This document shows, piece by piece, positions 1 to 8,037 of a stretch of DNA of 28,534 nt (position 1 is its first letter; the number at the start of each line of letters is the position of its first letter). The notes under the pieces are model-generated. The model was not told the DNA's origin, did no database searches, and worked only from the letters and a program-made list of their open reading frames with translations. Both the position numbers and the translations under genes were made by a program. Location of the stretch: positions 1-28,534 of the forward strand of contig CAXBCF010000031.1 in assembly GCA_963973975.1 (NCBI GenBank), written 5' to 3'. The stretch is from UBA1494_A sp963973975. GTDB lineage: Bacteria > Bacteroidota > Bacteroidia > Flavobacteriales_E > Vicingaceae.

Positions 1-110
1 CCAATATACATTGACGGTCTTTTTCTAACTGCTTCAAGTCCCTCAAGAACCTGTATGTTAGATGCCATATAATCGTCTTTCGAAAAGACTTCTTTTTCCT
101 TATCGCTCAT
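1..110 (-). CDS. gyrB: DNA gyrase subunit B, N-terminal fragment (runs off the window)
   Basis: Reading leftward from the ATG at 108-110 gives 36 complete codons and then the window ends. Residues about 19-36 read IQVLEGLEAVRKRPSMYI, the signature start of the GHKL ATPase domain of the type II topoisomerase B subunit, preceded by a short charged, non-conserved tail (MSDKEKEVFSKDDYMASN). GyrB pairs with GyrA to introduce negative supercoils in the cytoplasm. ParE is the alternative; the 'LEGLEAVRKRP' wording fits GyrB better than the Bacteroidota ParE form, but the distinguishing C-terminal part is outside the window. A -7-type promoter motif lies 28 bases upstream, so it probably has its own promoter rather than depending on the barrel gene above it. 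Confidence 0.88.
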   Translation of the reverse strand, partial: MSDKEKEVFSKDDYMASNIQVLEGLEAVRKRPSMYI

Positions 111-138
111 AATTTACCTTTAATAAATACTGTGTAAA

Positions 139-146
139 CAAAGTTA
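139..146 (-). promoter_or_regulatory. Putative -7 promoter element for gyrB
   Basis: On the minus strand the bases read TAACTTTG, a full match to the Bacteroidota -7 consensus TAnnTTTG, with its end 28 bases before the gyrB ATG. I do not see a clear -33 TTG at the usual distance upstream, so the call rests on the -7 box and its position. Confidence 0.5.
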
Positions 147-247
147 TCCATTCACATGGTGATATACCCTATAAAGACAGATAAAATGCCGTCTTTTATT
201 AACACTTAATTAACAAATTAGTTATTGATTTTCAGAATCTTAGGATG

Positions 248-1924
248 TTAAAATCCATAAGTTAATCCACCCCAAATATTAAATCCTTGTAAGGGGTAGT
301 TTTGGTACTTTTCGTAGTTGATTCCCCCGATATTATTGAACTGAATAAAAGCCGATAATCGTTTGGTATACCTGTATTCAAAACCAATATTCGCATCAAA
401 AATTGCGTCCAAGGTGTTTACCGTGAATTCAGGTGTATTGATAGGTAAAGAAATCGATGAAATATCTAAGCCTCTGGCTTTTTGCTCACCCCAATAAAAC
501 AAATCAGCGCGGACGATAATTTTATTTTTTAAATTATATTCACCCGATACATTAACTTTCAAATCAGGTCGATGCCAAGCCTCAGCTTCTTGATTTGTTT
601 CGTAATTAAAATATTCAGCTTGCCCCATTATTTTAAATTGCTCATTGTGACGATAAATTAATTCTCCTTTTAATCGAACTTCATCTAACTCGTCATAGGT
701 CAAGAAAAAATCTTTTGAAAGTAGGCGGTTAGTGTCAGGTGTTTGAATATAAAGGTAAGCCGCATCTGTTTTTAGAATAGATCCACTTAAGTTGAAAGAA
801 ATTTTTGAACTCAAAGTACCCCTTACACCTGCATATAAATTGTATTTTTCATTGCTGTTTGCCAACTGTATTTGTTCTGCAACAAAGGGATTCTCTTTTG
901 TAATACTGTGATAATTAACTCGGCGAATTTCTCCTTTTAAACCAGCATAGGGTACCAGTACATCTTTAATTACGTTGTATTTAAGTTCAGCTAAAGGATA
1001 AAAATGAAAGTCTGTTTCTTCTCCAGCATTTAAGTATAATCCCAAACCAACTTTTACCTTAAAGCGCTTTCCAATTGTACTGATTTGAGGTGTGGCAGCG
1101 ATAATTGTATTTTCATTGTCGAAGTCGTATTGGTTGTGATCGACAAGCACATCAAGTTCATAAAGTTCCTTGTCTTTAAATTGGCTAAAATTTGCTGCAG
1201 TTCTAATATGGTGCTCAGTTCCTCCGCTATTATTAGTCAACATTCCATAATGCATATTTACATCATGACGAAGGTTAAATGAATCTCTCTTTGTAGATTG
1301 TAATCTAAAATCAGCTTTAAACCTGCTGTATTTTTGCTCTAATTGATCTGAAGGTAATTCTGTTGATGTTGGAAACAGGGAAGGCAAATCATAATAGCCG
1401 TAATAATTTAATTGATCAATAGAGTAGGAGATTTTGCTCTCGAAAGTATTCGTTTTCCAAAAACGCTTTCCGAATACTTCGAAATTTGCCCTACTTCTAC
1501 CACTTCCTTCAATATCATTCACTTCGCGCATGTTGAAATACTTGGCGTGAACTCCCCAAGCATAATCTTTTGAGCGCAAATTTGTATAATAAATTTCGCC
1601 GAAAGGTAGCAAAGCATTCCCAATTCCTAATCTTGCATAGCCTTGGTGAAGTTTAACAAGTGGCTCACCTTTTATCGTTGCAGCAGCAATAGGTTCTATT
1701 TGAAAAGAAGTAGGAACTTGCTTGTTGATAAACGAATACTTCAGTTCAGTATCTAGTTTAATTGTGTCAACAATTTCAGGCTGAAAATCAATTTTCTTGG
1801 CTTCAATAATCGAAGGTCGATAAGCTTTTACAATGGTAAATGTATCCGACAAAACCTTTTCTTGAGCAAATGCTTGATTCAAGAAAAGACAGAAAAATAC
1901 TAGTAATATTAGTCTATTCCTCAT
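248..1924 (-). CDS. Outer-membrane beta-barrel protein (plug-less TonB-receptor-like family)
   Basis: I start it at the ATG at 1924 (558 residues, MRNRLILLVF...), which gives a compact signal peptide ending ...NQAFA|Q. An upstream in-frame ATG at 1948 would add eight residues. After the signal peptide a short region (VKAYRPSIIEAKKIDF) and a 'YARLGIGNALLPFGEIYY' segment lead into many alternating aromatic/polar strands, and the protein ends in a terminal aromatic (LTYGF*), typical of a BAM-inserted outer-membrane barrel. No plug domain is evident, although annotation pipelines often label this family 'TonB-dependent receptor'. Its start lies inside the end of the upstream TPR gene, so the two are probably translationally coupled and work together at the cell surface. 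Substrate unknown. Confidence 0.8.
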   Translation of the reverse strand: MRNRLILLVFFCLFLNQAFAQEKVLSDTFTIVKAYRPSIIEAKKIDFQPEIVDTIKLDTELKYSFINKQVPTSFQIEPIAAATIKGEPLVKLHQGYARLGIGNALLPFGEIYYTNLRSKDYAWGVHAKYFNMREVNDIEGSGRSRANFEVFGKRFWKTNTFESKISYSIDQLNYYGYYDLPSLFPTSTELPSDQLEQKYSRFKADFRLQSTKRDSFNLRHDVNMHYGMLTNNSGGTEHHIRTAANFSQFKDKELYELDVLVDHNQYDFDNENTIIAATPQISTIGKRFKVKVGLGLYLNAGEETDFHFYPLAELKYNVIKDVLVPYAGLKGEIRRVNYHSITKENPFVAEQIQLANSNEKYNLYAGVRGTLSSKISFNLSGSILKTDAAYLYIQTPDTNRLLSKDFFLTYDELDEVRLKGELIYRHNEQFKIMGQAEYFNYETNQEAEAWHRPDLKVNVSGEYNLKNKIIVRADLFYWGEQKARGLDISSISLPINTPEFTVNTLDAIFDANIGFEYRYTKRLSAFIQFNNIGGINYEKYQNYPLQGFNIWGGLTYGF

Positions 1925-4900
1925 CCTCTGTCGTTTTAGGTGGTTCATTTTTTGACTTCACACTGTCTTCTTCAAAAAGTAATCTGTCTCTTGGTTCGTC
2001 AACATTGTATTCAACTTCAATTGTTTTTTCTTCCTTCTTTTGTTTTTGACTTTCTAGTCGATTTAAGGCGAGTAGTTTTTCTTTAGCAATGTTTATTAAT
2101 TCTTCATTTTCTGCATTATCGATTACATTTTCAAATGCAAGTCGGGCATTGTAAAAGTCATCTTTAGCAATAAAATTATCAGCTAGTAAAATAAATCCTT
2201 TTGCAATCCAATAGGAATAACTTGGAACTTGATTGATTAAAGCATAGATCAAAGAGTCGCTCTTTTTATAATTTCCTTTCATGTAAAGAATGTGCGCATA
2301 CAAGTATTTTGCTTCAGCACCCAGTTCATTCGAAAATCCTGAAAGTGTGTCGAGGTATTGCTTAGCTACTTCGTAATTTTCTTTTTTATAATTTGCTTTG
2401 GCGAGGATCATCAAAGCTTGCTGGCTGTGTTTGTCATCAACGAATTGGTTAGACAGTATTTTTTTAGCATAAACTGAAGCTTCTTCATATGCCTCTTTTT
2501 CGAAAAGTAACTGCATTAAATTCAGGTCTGCTTGACGGATATTTTCTTTATTGCTTGCAATTTTTAGCAGTCTTTTCGCATAACTAATTGCACTGTCAGG
2601 CTGATTGATTTTTCGGTAAATCCACACTAAATTACTCACTGCTTTTTCCGTGAATTTGTTTTGTGGCATTCTGACAACAAAAGCAAAATCGTTGGCAGCT
2701 TCTTGATAAAACACTGATTTTGCTTCACAGTCTGCTCGATAGTAATGAGCATTTAAACTAAATATTCCTTTAGGATACTGTTTTATGTAATTGGTAAAAT
2801 CTCTAGTTGCTTTTTCGCAATTACCGCTCAAGTAACTGTTTTCTGCAATTACATATGCCGTTGAGTCCAATTGAGCTTTACTTAAATCGGCAAAAGGAAC
2901 TCCGTTGATATAATCTTCAAAAGCTTGTAAATCACCTTTTTCAATATAGATTTTTCTTATTTTATCTAATGCCTCTTTAGCGTGGCCACTGCCTGAATAA
3001 TTTTTAACTACTGTATTGAAAGAATTCAAAGCCAAGTCATCTTCTTTTCTATTAAAGTGGATTAAGCCAACTTTTAAGTGTGTTTCAGCAAGGTAGTTAC
3101 TTGAAGGAAATTCATTAATTAACTGATTGTAATAAGACATGGCTTCATCTGGCTTATTCATCACTAAATAAGTTTTACCTAATTCAAAAAGTGCATCGTC
3201 TTTATAAATGGAAGTGGGTTGAGTTTTTATTAATTCGGCTAGCTTATTACTTTTAGTTGTGTAATCTCCTAAAATTCCACTTGCTAATGCGCTTTGAAGT
3301 AAAGCATAGTCTGTGTCAAAAGTTCCAATTTTTACAGCTTGGTTGTAGTAAATTATGGCATTTCTAAAATCTGATTGAATAAAATAACAATCTCCCGTTC
3401 TTAAATAGGCATCTGTAATTAGCCCTTTATTTATTGTTTTTGCCTTATCGATGTATTCTCTAAACCAAAAAATGGCTGCAGCATATTTTTTCCTAACATA
3501 GAAGTTATAAGCCATGTGATAGTATCCACGCTCATAATATGGTAGTGTTTGAGCTCCAGATGTTGCCAAGAAATCGGAGTAAAAATTATCTGCATTTTCA
3601 TAATCCTTGAGTTGATAATAACTTTGAGCAAGCCAAAATTTTGATGCTGCTATAAACTCAGGATCGTATTTGTGTTTCAATGCTTGTAAGAAAAAGGTTG
3701 AAGCAGAACTGAAATCCTTTTCTTTATACAATTCGATTCCTCTAAAATAGGAAAGGCGTTGTGTGGCTTTTAAAAGTTTAATGTCTTTCTCTTTAATTCT
3801 TTCAATGGAATTTAATGCCTCTTTGTAATTTTTTGTTGTGTAGTAAACACCCAGCAAATACTCGTAAGCATCATTGAGTTTTACAGAATTTGGATAAGTA
3901 TTGATGTAATCTTCAAAAGCTTTGATAGCGTCATCGTAAGGATGATAAGAAAGCTCATAAGCAGTTTTTGCATAGTTGAATAATGCATCTTCTGTTACAT
4001 CAGGATCAATTGCTAGTTGATGAGCACTTTTAAATGCGGAACGTGCTTCTCTTTTATTATCCAATAAAATATTAGCTTCACCTATAAAATAATAAGCCGA
4101 TTGAGAAATTGTGTCGTTTAAGCCAATTGCTTTTTGAAAATAATCAATGGCACTTGGAAGTTTTTTTGTCTTGAAATGACTGTAACCCAATTGATAATAT
4201 TCGCTTTGACCAACTCTGTTTTTTTGAAGATATGCTTCTAAATAGGGGATGGCATCTGTGTAATTTCCCAATTCATAATTGGCATCACCAATCAACTTTC
4301 TAATTTCATCTTCTCTTTTTGGAGGAGCTGAATCTAAAACTGCTGGAGCATATGACAATAAAGTGTCATACTTCTTTTGTAGGTAATAGATTTGGGTTAA
4401 ATAGTAGGGTACTAAAGGACCGAAAACAGGATCATTTCCAATTTTGGTAAAATTATTTGCAGCAGTTTGGTATTTTCCTTCCATGTAAGAAATGTGCCCA
4501 TAATAATAACGAGCACCCATAACATAAGGATTGTCTGTGTCTTTGATTTGATAAAAACTTGTAGCAGCAGCTTCAAATTCTTCTAATTGAAAATGGGAAT
4601 ATCCTTTCTTAAAGTAATACTCAGCCTGTTGCTCTTTATTTAAATCTATGATGTCCAATTTTGAAAGGTAGTTTAACACATCGGAGTATTTCCGCTTTCT
4701 AAATTGAAACTTTGCCAAATTGAAATAAGCCTCGATTAAATGGGGGCTTTCAGGATTTCTTTCAATGAATTTTATTAAAAGTGCTTCAGCATTTGAATGA
4801 AACAATTCAATGGCACAAAGTGCATGGTAAAACTCTGCTTCAATTCGAACTTCAGAATGAACATCGTTGACAGCGTTAATGCTTTTTTCAAAATATTTTT

Positions 4901-5072
4901 GCGCTGCAACAAATTTCTCTTTTTGAAATAAATCCATGGCATTTCTAAAATCAGCATTACCCTCTTCAAAGATTAAACTCTGTTGAGAAAACGCCATTTG
5001 AAGGCACATGACCAAACATAAAAAAAGTAGAGAAAATCCTCTTCTACAACAATCTAGGGAAACTCGAATCAC
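1914..5072 (-). CDS. Large periplasmic tetratricopeptide-repeat protein
   Basis: This 1052-residue protein has a signal peptide (RRGFSLLFLCLVMCLQMAFS, cleaved near Q30) followed almost throughout by TPR units of about 34-36 residues, recognisable by repeated patterns such as 'YYFKKGYSHFQLEEFEAAA' and 'YYERGYYHMAYNFYVRKKY'. The C-terminus is a low-complexity acidic/lysine-rich tail (KSKNEPPKTTEDEE). The start codon appears to be GTG (5070-5072); no in-frame ATG gives a complete signal peptide. TPR arrays are protein-binding scaffolds. The gene overlaps the downstream outer-membrane barrel by 11 bases (35 with that gene's longer start), so a role in assembling, stabilising or serving that barrel is the natural inference. 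No enzymatic domain is visible. Confidence 0.85.
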   Translation of the reverse strand: MIRVSLDCCRRGFSLLFLCLVMCLQMAFSQQSLIFEEGNADFRNAMDLFQKEKFVAAQKYFEKSINAVNDVHSEVRIEAEFYHALCAIELFHSNAEALLIKFIERNPESPHLIEAYFNLAKFQFRKRKYSDVLNYLSKLDIIDLNKEQQAEYYFKKGYSHFQLEEFEAAATSFYQIKDTDNPYVMGARYYYGHISYMEGKYQTAANNFTKIGNDPVFGPLVPYYLTQIYYLQKKYDTLLSYAPAVLDSAPPKREDEIRKLIGDANYELGNYTDAIPYLEAYLQKNRVGQSEYYQLGYSHFKTKKLPSAIDYFQKAIGLNDTISQSAYYFIGEANILLDNKREARSAFKSAHQLAIDPDVTEDALFNYAKTAYELSYHPYDDAIKAFEDYINTYPNSVKLNDAYEYLLGVYYTTKNYKEALNSIERIKEKDIKLLKATQRLSYFRGIELYKEKDFSSASTFFLQALKHKYDPEFIAASKFWLAQSYYQLKDYENADNFYSDFLATSGAQTLPYYERGYYHMAYNFYVRKKYAAAIFWFREYIDKAKTINKGLITDAYLRTGDCYFIQSDFRNAIIYYNQAVKIGTFDTDYALLQSALASGILGDYTTKSNKLAELIKTQPTSIYKDDALFELGKTYLVMNKPDEAMSYYNQLINEFPSSNYLAETHLKVGLIHFNRKEDDLALNSFNTVVKNYSGSGHAKEALDKIRKIYIEKGDLQAFEDYINGVPFADLSKAQLDSTAYVIAENSYLSGNCEKATRDFTNYIKQYPKGIFSLNAHYYRADCEAKSVFYQEAANDFAFVVRMPQNKFTEKAVSNLVWIYRKINQPDSAISYAKRLLKIASNKENIRQADLNLMQLLFEKEAYEEASVYAKKILSNQFVDDKHSQQALMILAKANYKKENYEVAKQYLDTLSGFSNELGAEAKYLYAHILYMKGNYKKSDSLIYALINQVPSYSYWIAKGFILLADNFIAKDDFYNARLAFENVIDNAENEELINIAKEKLLALNRLESQKQKKEEKTIEVEYNVDEPRDRLLFEEDSVKSKNEPPKTTEDEE

Positions 5073-5251
5073 TATGTTTTTATTGAAATTTGGACTGATT
5101 TATTTAAGATAAAAATAGGTTAAACATTCAGCTAGGAATAGTTATACTTTCTAAGTTTTCAACTCATTTTTGTTAACAGAATAAAGTTGGGTTTAGTATA
5201 CAATTGTTTTACTAATCTTTTCTTTGACAAGCATTGAATGATGCAATTGAT

Positions 5252-5259
5252 TAGTTTTG
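5252..5259 (+). promoter_or_regulatory. Putative -7 promoter element for the ftsE-like gene
   Basis: TAGTTTTG matches TAnnTTTG and ends 16 bases before the ATG at 5276. Candidate -33 TTG triplets lie 15 and 25 bases upstream, neither at ideal spacing, so the call depends mainly on the -7 box. Confidence 0.5.
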
Positions 5260-5275
5260 TACCTATATTTAGATT

Positions 5276-5971
5276 ATGTCTGGAACAGCCATCATAGAAC
5301 TTAATAGTGTTAATGTCTTTCAAAAGAAGCATTTGGTGTTGTCCAATATCGGTTTGCGTATTGAGAAAGGCGAGTTAGTTTATCTGGTTGGGAAAAATGG
5401 AAGTGGAAAAAGTAGTTTTTTAAAAACACTTTACGGGGAGCTGAACCTAGTTGAAGGCAATGCTAAAGTTTGCGATTTTGAATTAAAGGATGTAAAACGA
5501 AGTAAGATTCCATTTTTAAGAAGAAAAATTGGAATTGTTTTTCAAGATTTTCAACTCCTTTCCGACAGAACCGTCAATGAAAATTTAAAGTTTGTAATGA
5601 AGGCCACTGGCTGGAAAAACAAAAAAGAAATTCAAGAAGGAATTCAAGTTGTTCTAGGAAAAGTGGGATTAGATAATAAGGGCTTTAAAATGCCACATGA
5701 ACTTTCGGGTGGAGAACAACAGCGTGTTGCCATTGCAAGAGCTTTACTAAATGATCCTGAAGTTATATTGGCTGATGAACCTACAGGAAATCTTGATCCT
5801 GAAACATCTATCGAGATTATGAAATTATTGGTTTCTATTTGTCAAAACGACAAGGCGGTTTTGATTGCAACTCACGATTACGAAATGATTCGAAAATTTC
5901 CTGGAAGAATCTTGCAGTTTGAGAACGAAACGATTACTGAGCCTAAGCCGACCATTCCTAAAGATATTTAG
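5276..5971 (+). CDS. ftsE: FtsE-type ABC transporter ATP-binding protein
   Basis: This 231-residue ABC ATPase carries Walker A GKNGSGKSS (39-47), Q-loop VFQDFQLL (Q90), signature LSGGEQQR (143-150), Walker B VILADE (163-168), D-loop GNLDPETS and switch histidine H200. The 'LRRKIGIVFQDFQLLSDRTV' segment is characteristic of the FtsE/LolD branch and matches Bacteroidota FtsE. FtsE works with the membrane protein FtsX to control peptidoglycan hydrolases at the division site, on the cytoplasmic face. No ftsX lies next to it here; its partner must be elsewhere or, less likely, it serves a LolCE/MacB-type permease. The last 14 bases overlap the convergent glycosyltransferase gene. Confidence 0.82.
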   Translation: MSGTAIIELNSVNVFQKKHLVLSNIGLRIEKGELVYLVGKNGSGKSSFLKTLYGELNLVEGNAKVCDFELKDVKRSKIPFLRRKIGIVFQDFQLLSDRTVNENLKFVMKATGWKNKKEIQEGIQVVLGKVGLDNKGFKMPHELSGGEQQRVAIARALLNDPEVILADEPTGNLDPETSIEIMKLLVSICQNDKAVLIATHDYEMIRKFPGRILQFENETITEPKPTIPKDI

Positions 5972-6875
5972 CTTTTTTAGTTTGTTCAATTTTTGCTAAT
6001 TGCATTAATCTGTACAAATCAAAAAAGAACAAATTAACCCCCCCTTTTTCTAGTGAAAGTCTTATTTGGGTATAAAATAATTTTCTAGCAAAAGTTAACA
6101 TCCAACTAAAACCTATGCTTTTCAGTTTGTGGTAGGTCTTTAGCAGCGGAACCAATGATCTGAATGCTTTGTTGCCTCCTAAAAAATGGTCAATTTCAAT
6201 CAAGTTATGAATGCTTTCTTCTGTTTTGTCTAGAAATAGACGGTTAGTATCTAAATCTTGGTTTAATACAGGATTATTAACATGTAAAATTCTCGAATTC
6301 AATTCCATTAATCTAAAGCCCAATAGTGTGTCTTCATGCCCATAACCATCAATTCTTTCATCGAATTGAATTGATTGAAATAAAGCTTTTTTAATAATGA
6401 AGTTATTGGTTGTAAAAGATTTATAAGGTTGTTCTTTTAACTGTTTTGCTGTTTTGCCTTCTCTTTTTCGGCTGTATTCCCATCTCAATATAAAATCTTT
6501 TGAAGGTGGCTTAGTTTGATAAATACTTCCACCACAAATCACCTGAATGTTAGGTTGATTTTCAATAATCTTAAGATAATCAGCAATAAAATCATTTGAA
6601 ATAATTGCCGAATCCCCATCGATAAAAAGCAAATTTTGATAAGTTGCTTTTTTAGCAAGAAGGTTCCTAATTTTTGCTCTACCAACATTCTGTTCTAAGG
6701 CATAAAAACGACAGTATTTATCAATATTTTCAAGCTTTTTGAGCTGGGTTTCATTTGAACCATCATCCATTAAAATGATTTCAATCTGCACTTTTTTATT
6801 TTCAATTTGATTGTACAAACTTTTTATTAAGTCAGTGCAATCAAAATTATAGATAGGAATACAAATAGAAATCAT
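5958..6875 (-). CDS. Family 2 glycosyltransferase
   Basis: This 305-residue GT-A fold enzyme opens with ISICIPIYNF. It has a nucleotide-sugar binding MDDGS (D37-D38), a DxD-type FIDGDS (D86-D88) for the metal/sugar-nucleotide, and GYGHEDT (178-183), whose ED is the usual acceptor-side catalytic acid. No membrane segment is obvious, so it should act on the cytoplasmic side on a lipid-linked glycan. Its ATG overlaps the TGA of the next glycosyltransferase (ATGA, 4 bases), meaning one operon and probably one polysaccharide or glycoprotein-glycan pathway. Near codon 277 there is a run of seven G on the coding strand, a possible slippage site. Donor and acceptor are unknown. Confidence 0.88.
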   Translation of the reverse strand: MISICIPIYNFDCTDLIKSLYNQIENKKVQIEIILMDDGSNETQLKKLENIDKYCRFYALEQNVGRAKIRNLLAKKATYQNLLFIDGDSAIISNDFIADYLKIIENQPNIQVICGGSIYQTKPPSKDFILRWEYSRKREGKTAKQLKEQPYKSFTTNNFIIKKALFQSIQFDERIDGYGHEDTLLGFRLMELNSRILHVNNPVLNQDLDTNRLFLDKTEESIHNLIEIDHFLGGNKAFRSLVPLLKTYHKLKSIGFSWMLTFARKLFYTQIRLSLEKGGVNLFFFDLYRLMQLAKIEQTKKAKYL

Positions 6876-7978
6876 TGTTTTTCTTCGTTCAAAGCTGTTT
6901 TAACTAGTAAAATCAAGTTTTCTTTCTCATTTTGCCAATTTAGTTCCAAGGCAGCTATTCGACAATTTTTTACCCAAGTAGCATACCTTTCAGATACAAT
7001 CACTCTTTTTAATTGTAAAGCAATGTCTTTTGGATCATGACTAATTAATACTTCACCAATTTCATATCTTTCTACAACTTGCTTTACTTCTTCCAAGTCA
7101 GAAAAAAGAACAGGAATTCCAGCATGAATGTAGTCAAATACTTTGTTGGGCAAAGCATATTGATAATTTAATGCTTCCTTTTTTTCTAATGAAACTCCAA
7201 TTTTTGCTTTTGCAGTTGTTTTTGCCAATTCCTCAAAAGACAAACGACCAAGAAATTTAACTTGCTCTTCGAGTTTCAATTGTTTGACTTTATTTTTTAA
7301 TTCATCCTCAATATCACCACTGCCTGCAATCCAAAGCTCAAATTCTGGAAGTTCAACCATGCTTTCAATTAATTCCTCCAAACCTCGATCTACATTTAAT
7401 GCGCCTTGATAAATGATTGCATCCTGCTTCTCAGAAACTAGTTGCTTTGTTTTTAAAATTGGAAAATTTCTGACCAATCGCATTTTTATTCCGTATTTCC
7501 TTTCGTAGAAGTCTGCTACTTTACTACTAACAGTATATGAGTAAAGGATTTTTGGAAGCATCAAAGCTTCCAGTTTCTCCCATATTTTTTTTACAAAAGG
7601 ACGGTTCAGTAATTCAGGAACTTCAGTGAATAGTTCATGACTGTCGTAAAGTAAGGGTTTTCCTTTTAGCTTAGCTGCTAAATAGTTGGCGGGAAGCGTA
7701 TCTAAGTCATTTGCAATAGCTAAATCATATTTGTGAAAAAGCAGGAAAAAGAAAAGTCGACAGTTGTAATTCAAATAGAAAAGTGGGCCTTTTGAAAACC
7801 ACAATTTGAATCGTTTAGATGGATAATTTCTTTGAATATTCTTGCTTTGAGAAAGTTTTCGGCCAATCAATAAAACACTATAGTTGTAGTCAATCAAAGT
7901 TGAACAGACCTTGTGCAATCTTTGATCACTTTCTAAATCATTGGTAACGGATAAAACAATGTGTCTTTTTCTCCCCAT
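6872..7978 (-). CDS. Family 4 (group 1) glycosyltransferase
   Basis: This 368-residue GT-B enzyme has an N-terminal Rossmann half beginning HIVLSVTNDLESDQRLHKV, a typical GT4 opening. The C-terminal half has the linker IYQGALNVDRGLEELIESM, then FLGRLSFEELA and the donor-binding segment LPNKVFDYIHAGIPVLFSD. The family transfers sugars from nucleotide donors with retention. It is the first gene of a two-gene operon, overlapping the family 2 glycosyltransferase by 4 bases, and probably acts just before or after it in envelope glycan assembly. It lies 59 bases downstream of the dsbD-like ATG-distal neighbour's territory on the same strand; I did not find a convincing full -7 box in front of it. 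Confidence 0.87.
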   Translation of the reverse strand: MGRKRHIVLSVTNDLESDQRLHKVCSTLIDYNYSVLLIGRKLSQSKNIQRNYPSKRFKLWFSKGPLFYLNYNCRLFFFLLFHKYDLAIANDLDTLPANYLAAKLKGKPLLYDSHELFTEVPELLNRPFVKKIWEKLEALMLPKILYSYTVSSKVADFYERKYGIKMRLVRNFPILKTKQLVSEKQDAIIYQGALNVDRGLEELIESMVELPEFELWIAGSGDIEDELKNKVKQLKLEEQVKFLGRLSFEELAKTTAKAKIGVSLEKKEALNYQYALPNKVFDYIHAGIPVLFSDLEEVKQVVERYEIGEVLISHDPKDIALQLKRVIVSERYATWVKNCRIAALELNWQNEKENLILLVKTALNEEKQ

Positions 7979-8037
7979 AGTGGGTCAAAGATGGATAATT
8001 TATTGGCTTAATTCACAAATTAATAATTGACTTGAAT

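Noticed and set aside
1..110. parE instead of gyrB
   Set aside because: The N-terminal wording fits GyrB better; noted as an alternative because only 36 codons are visible.
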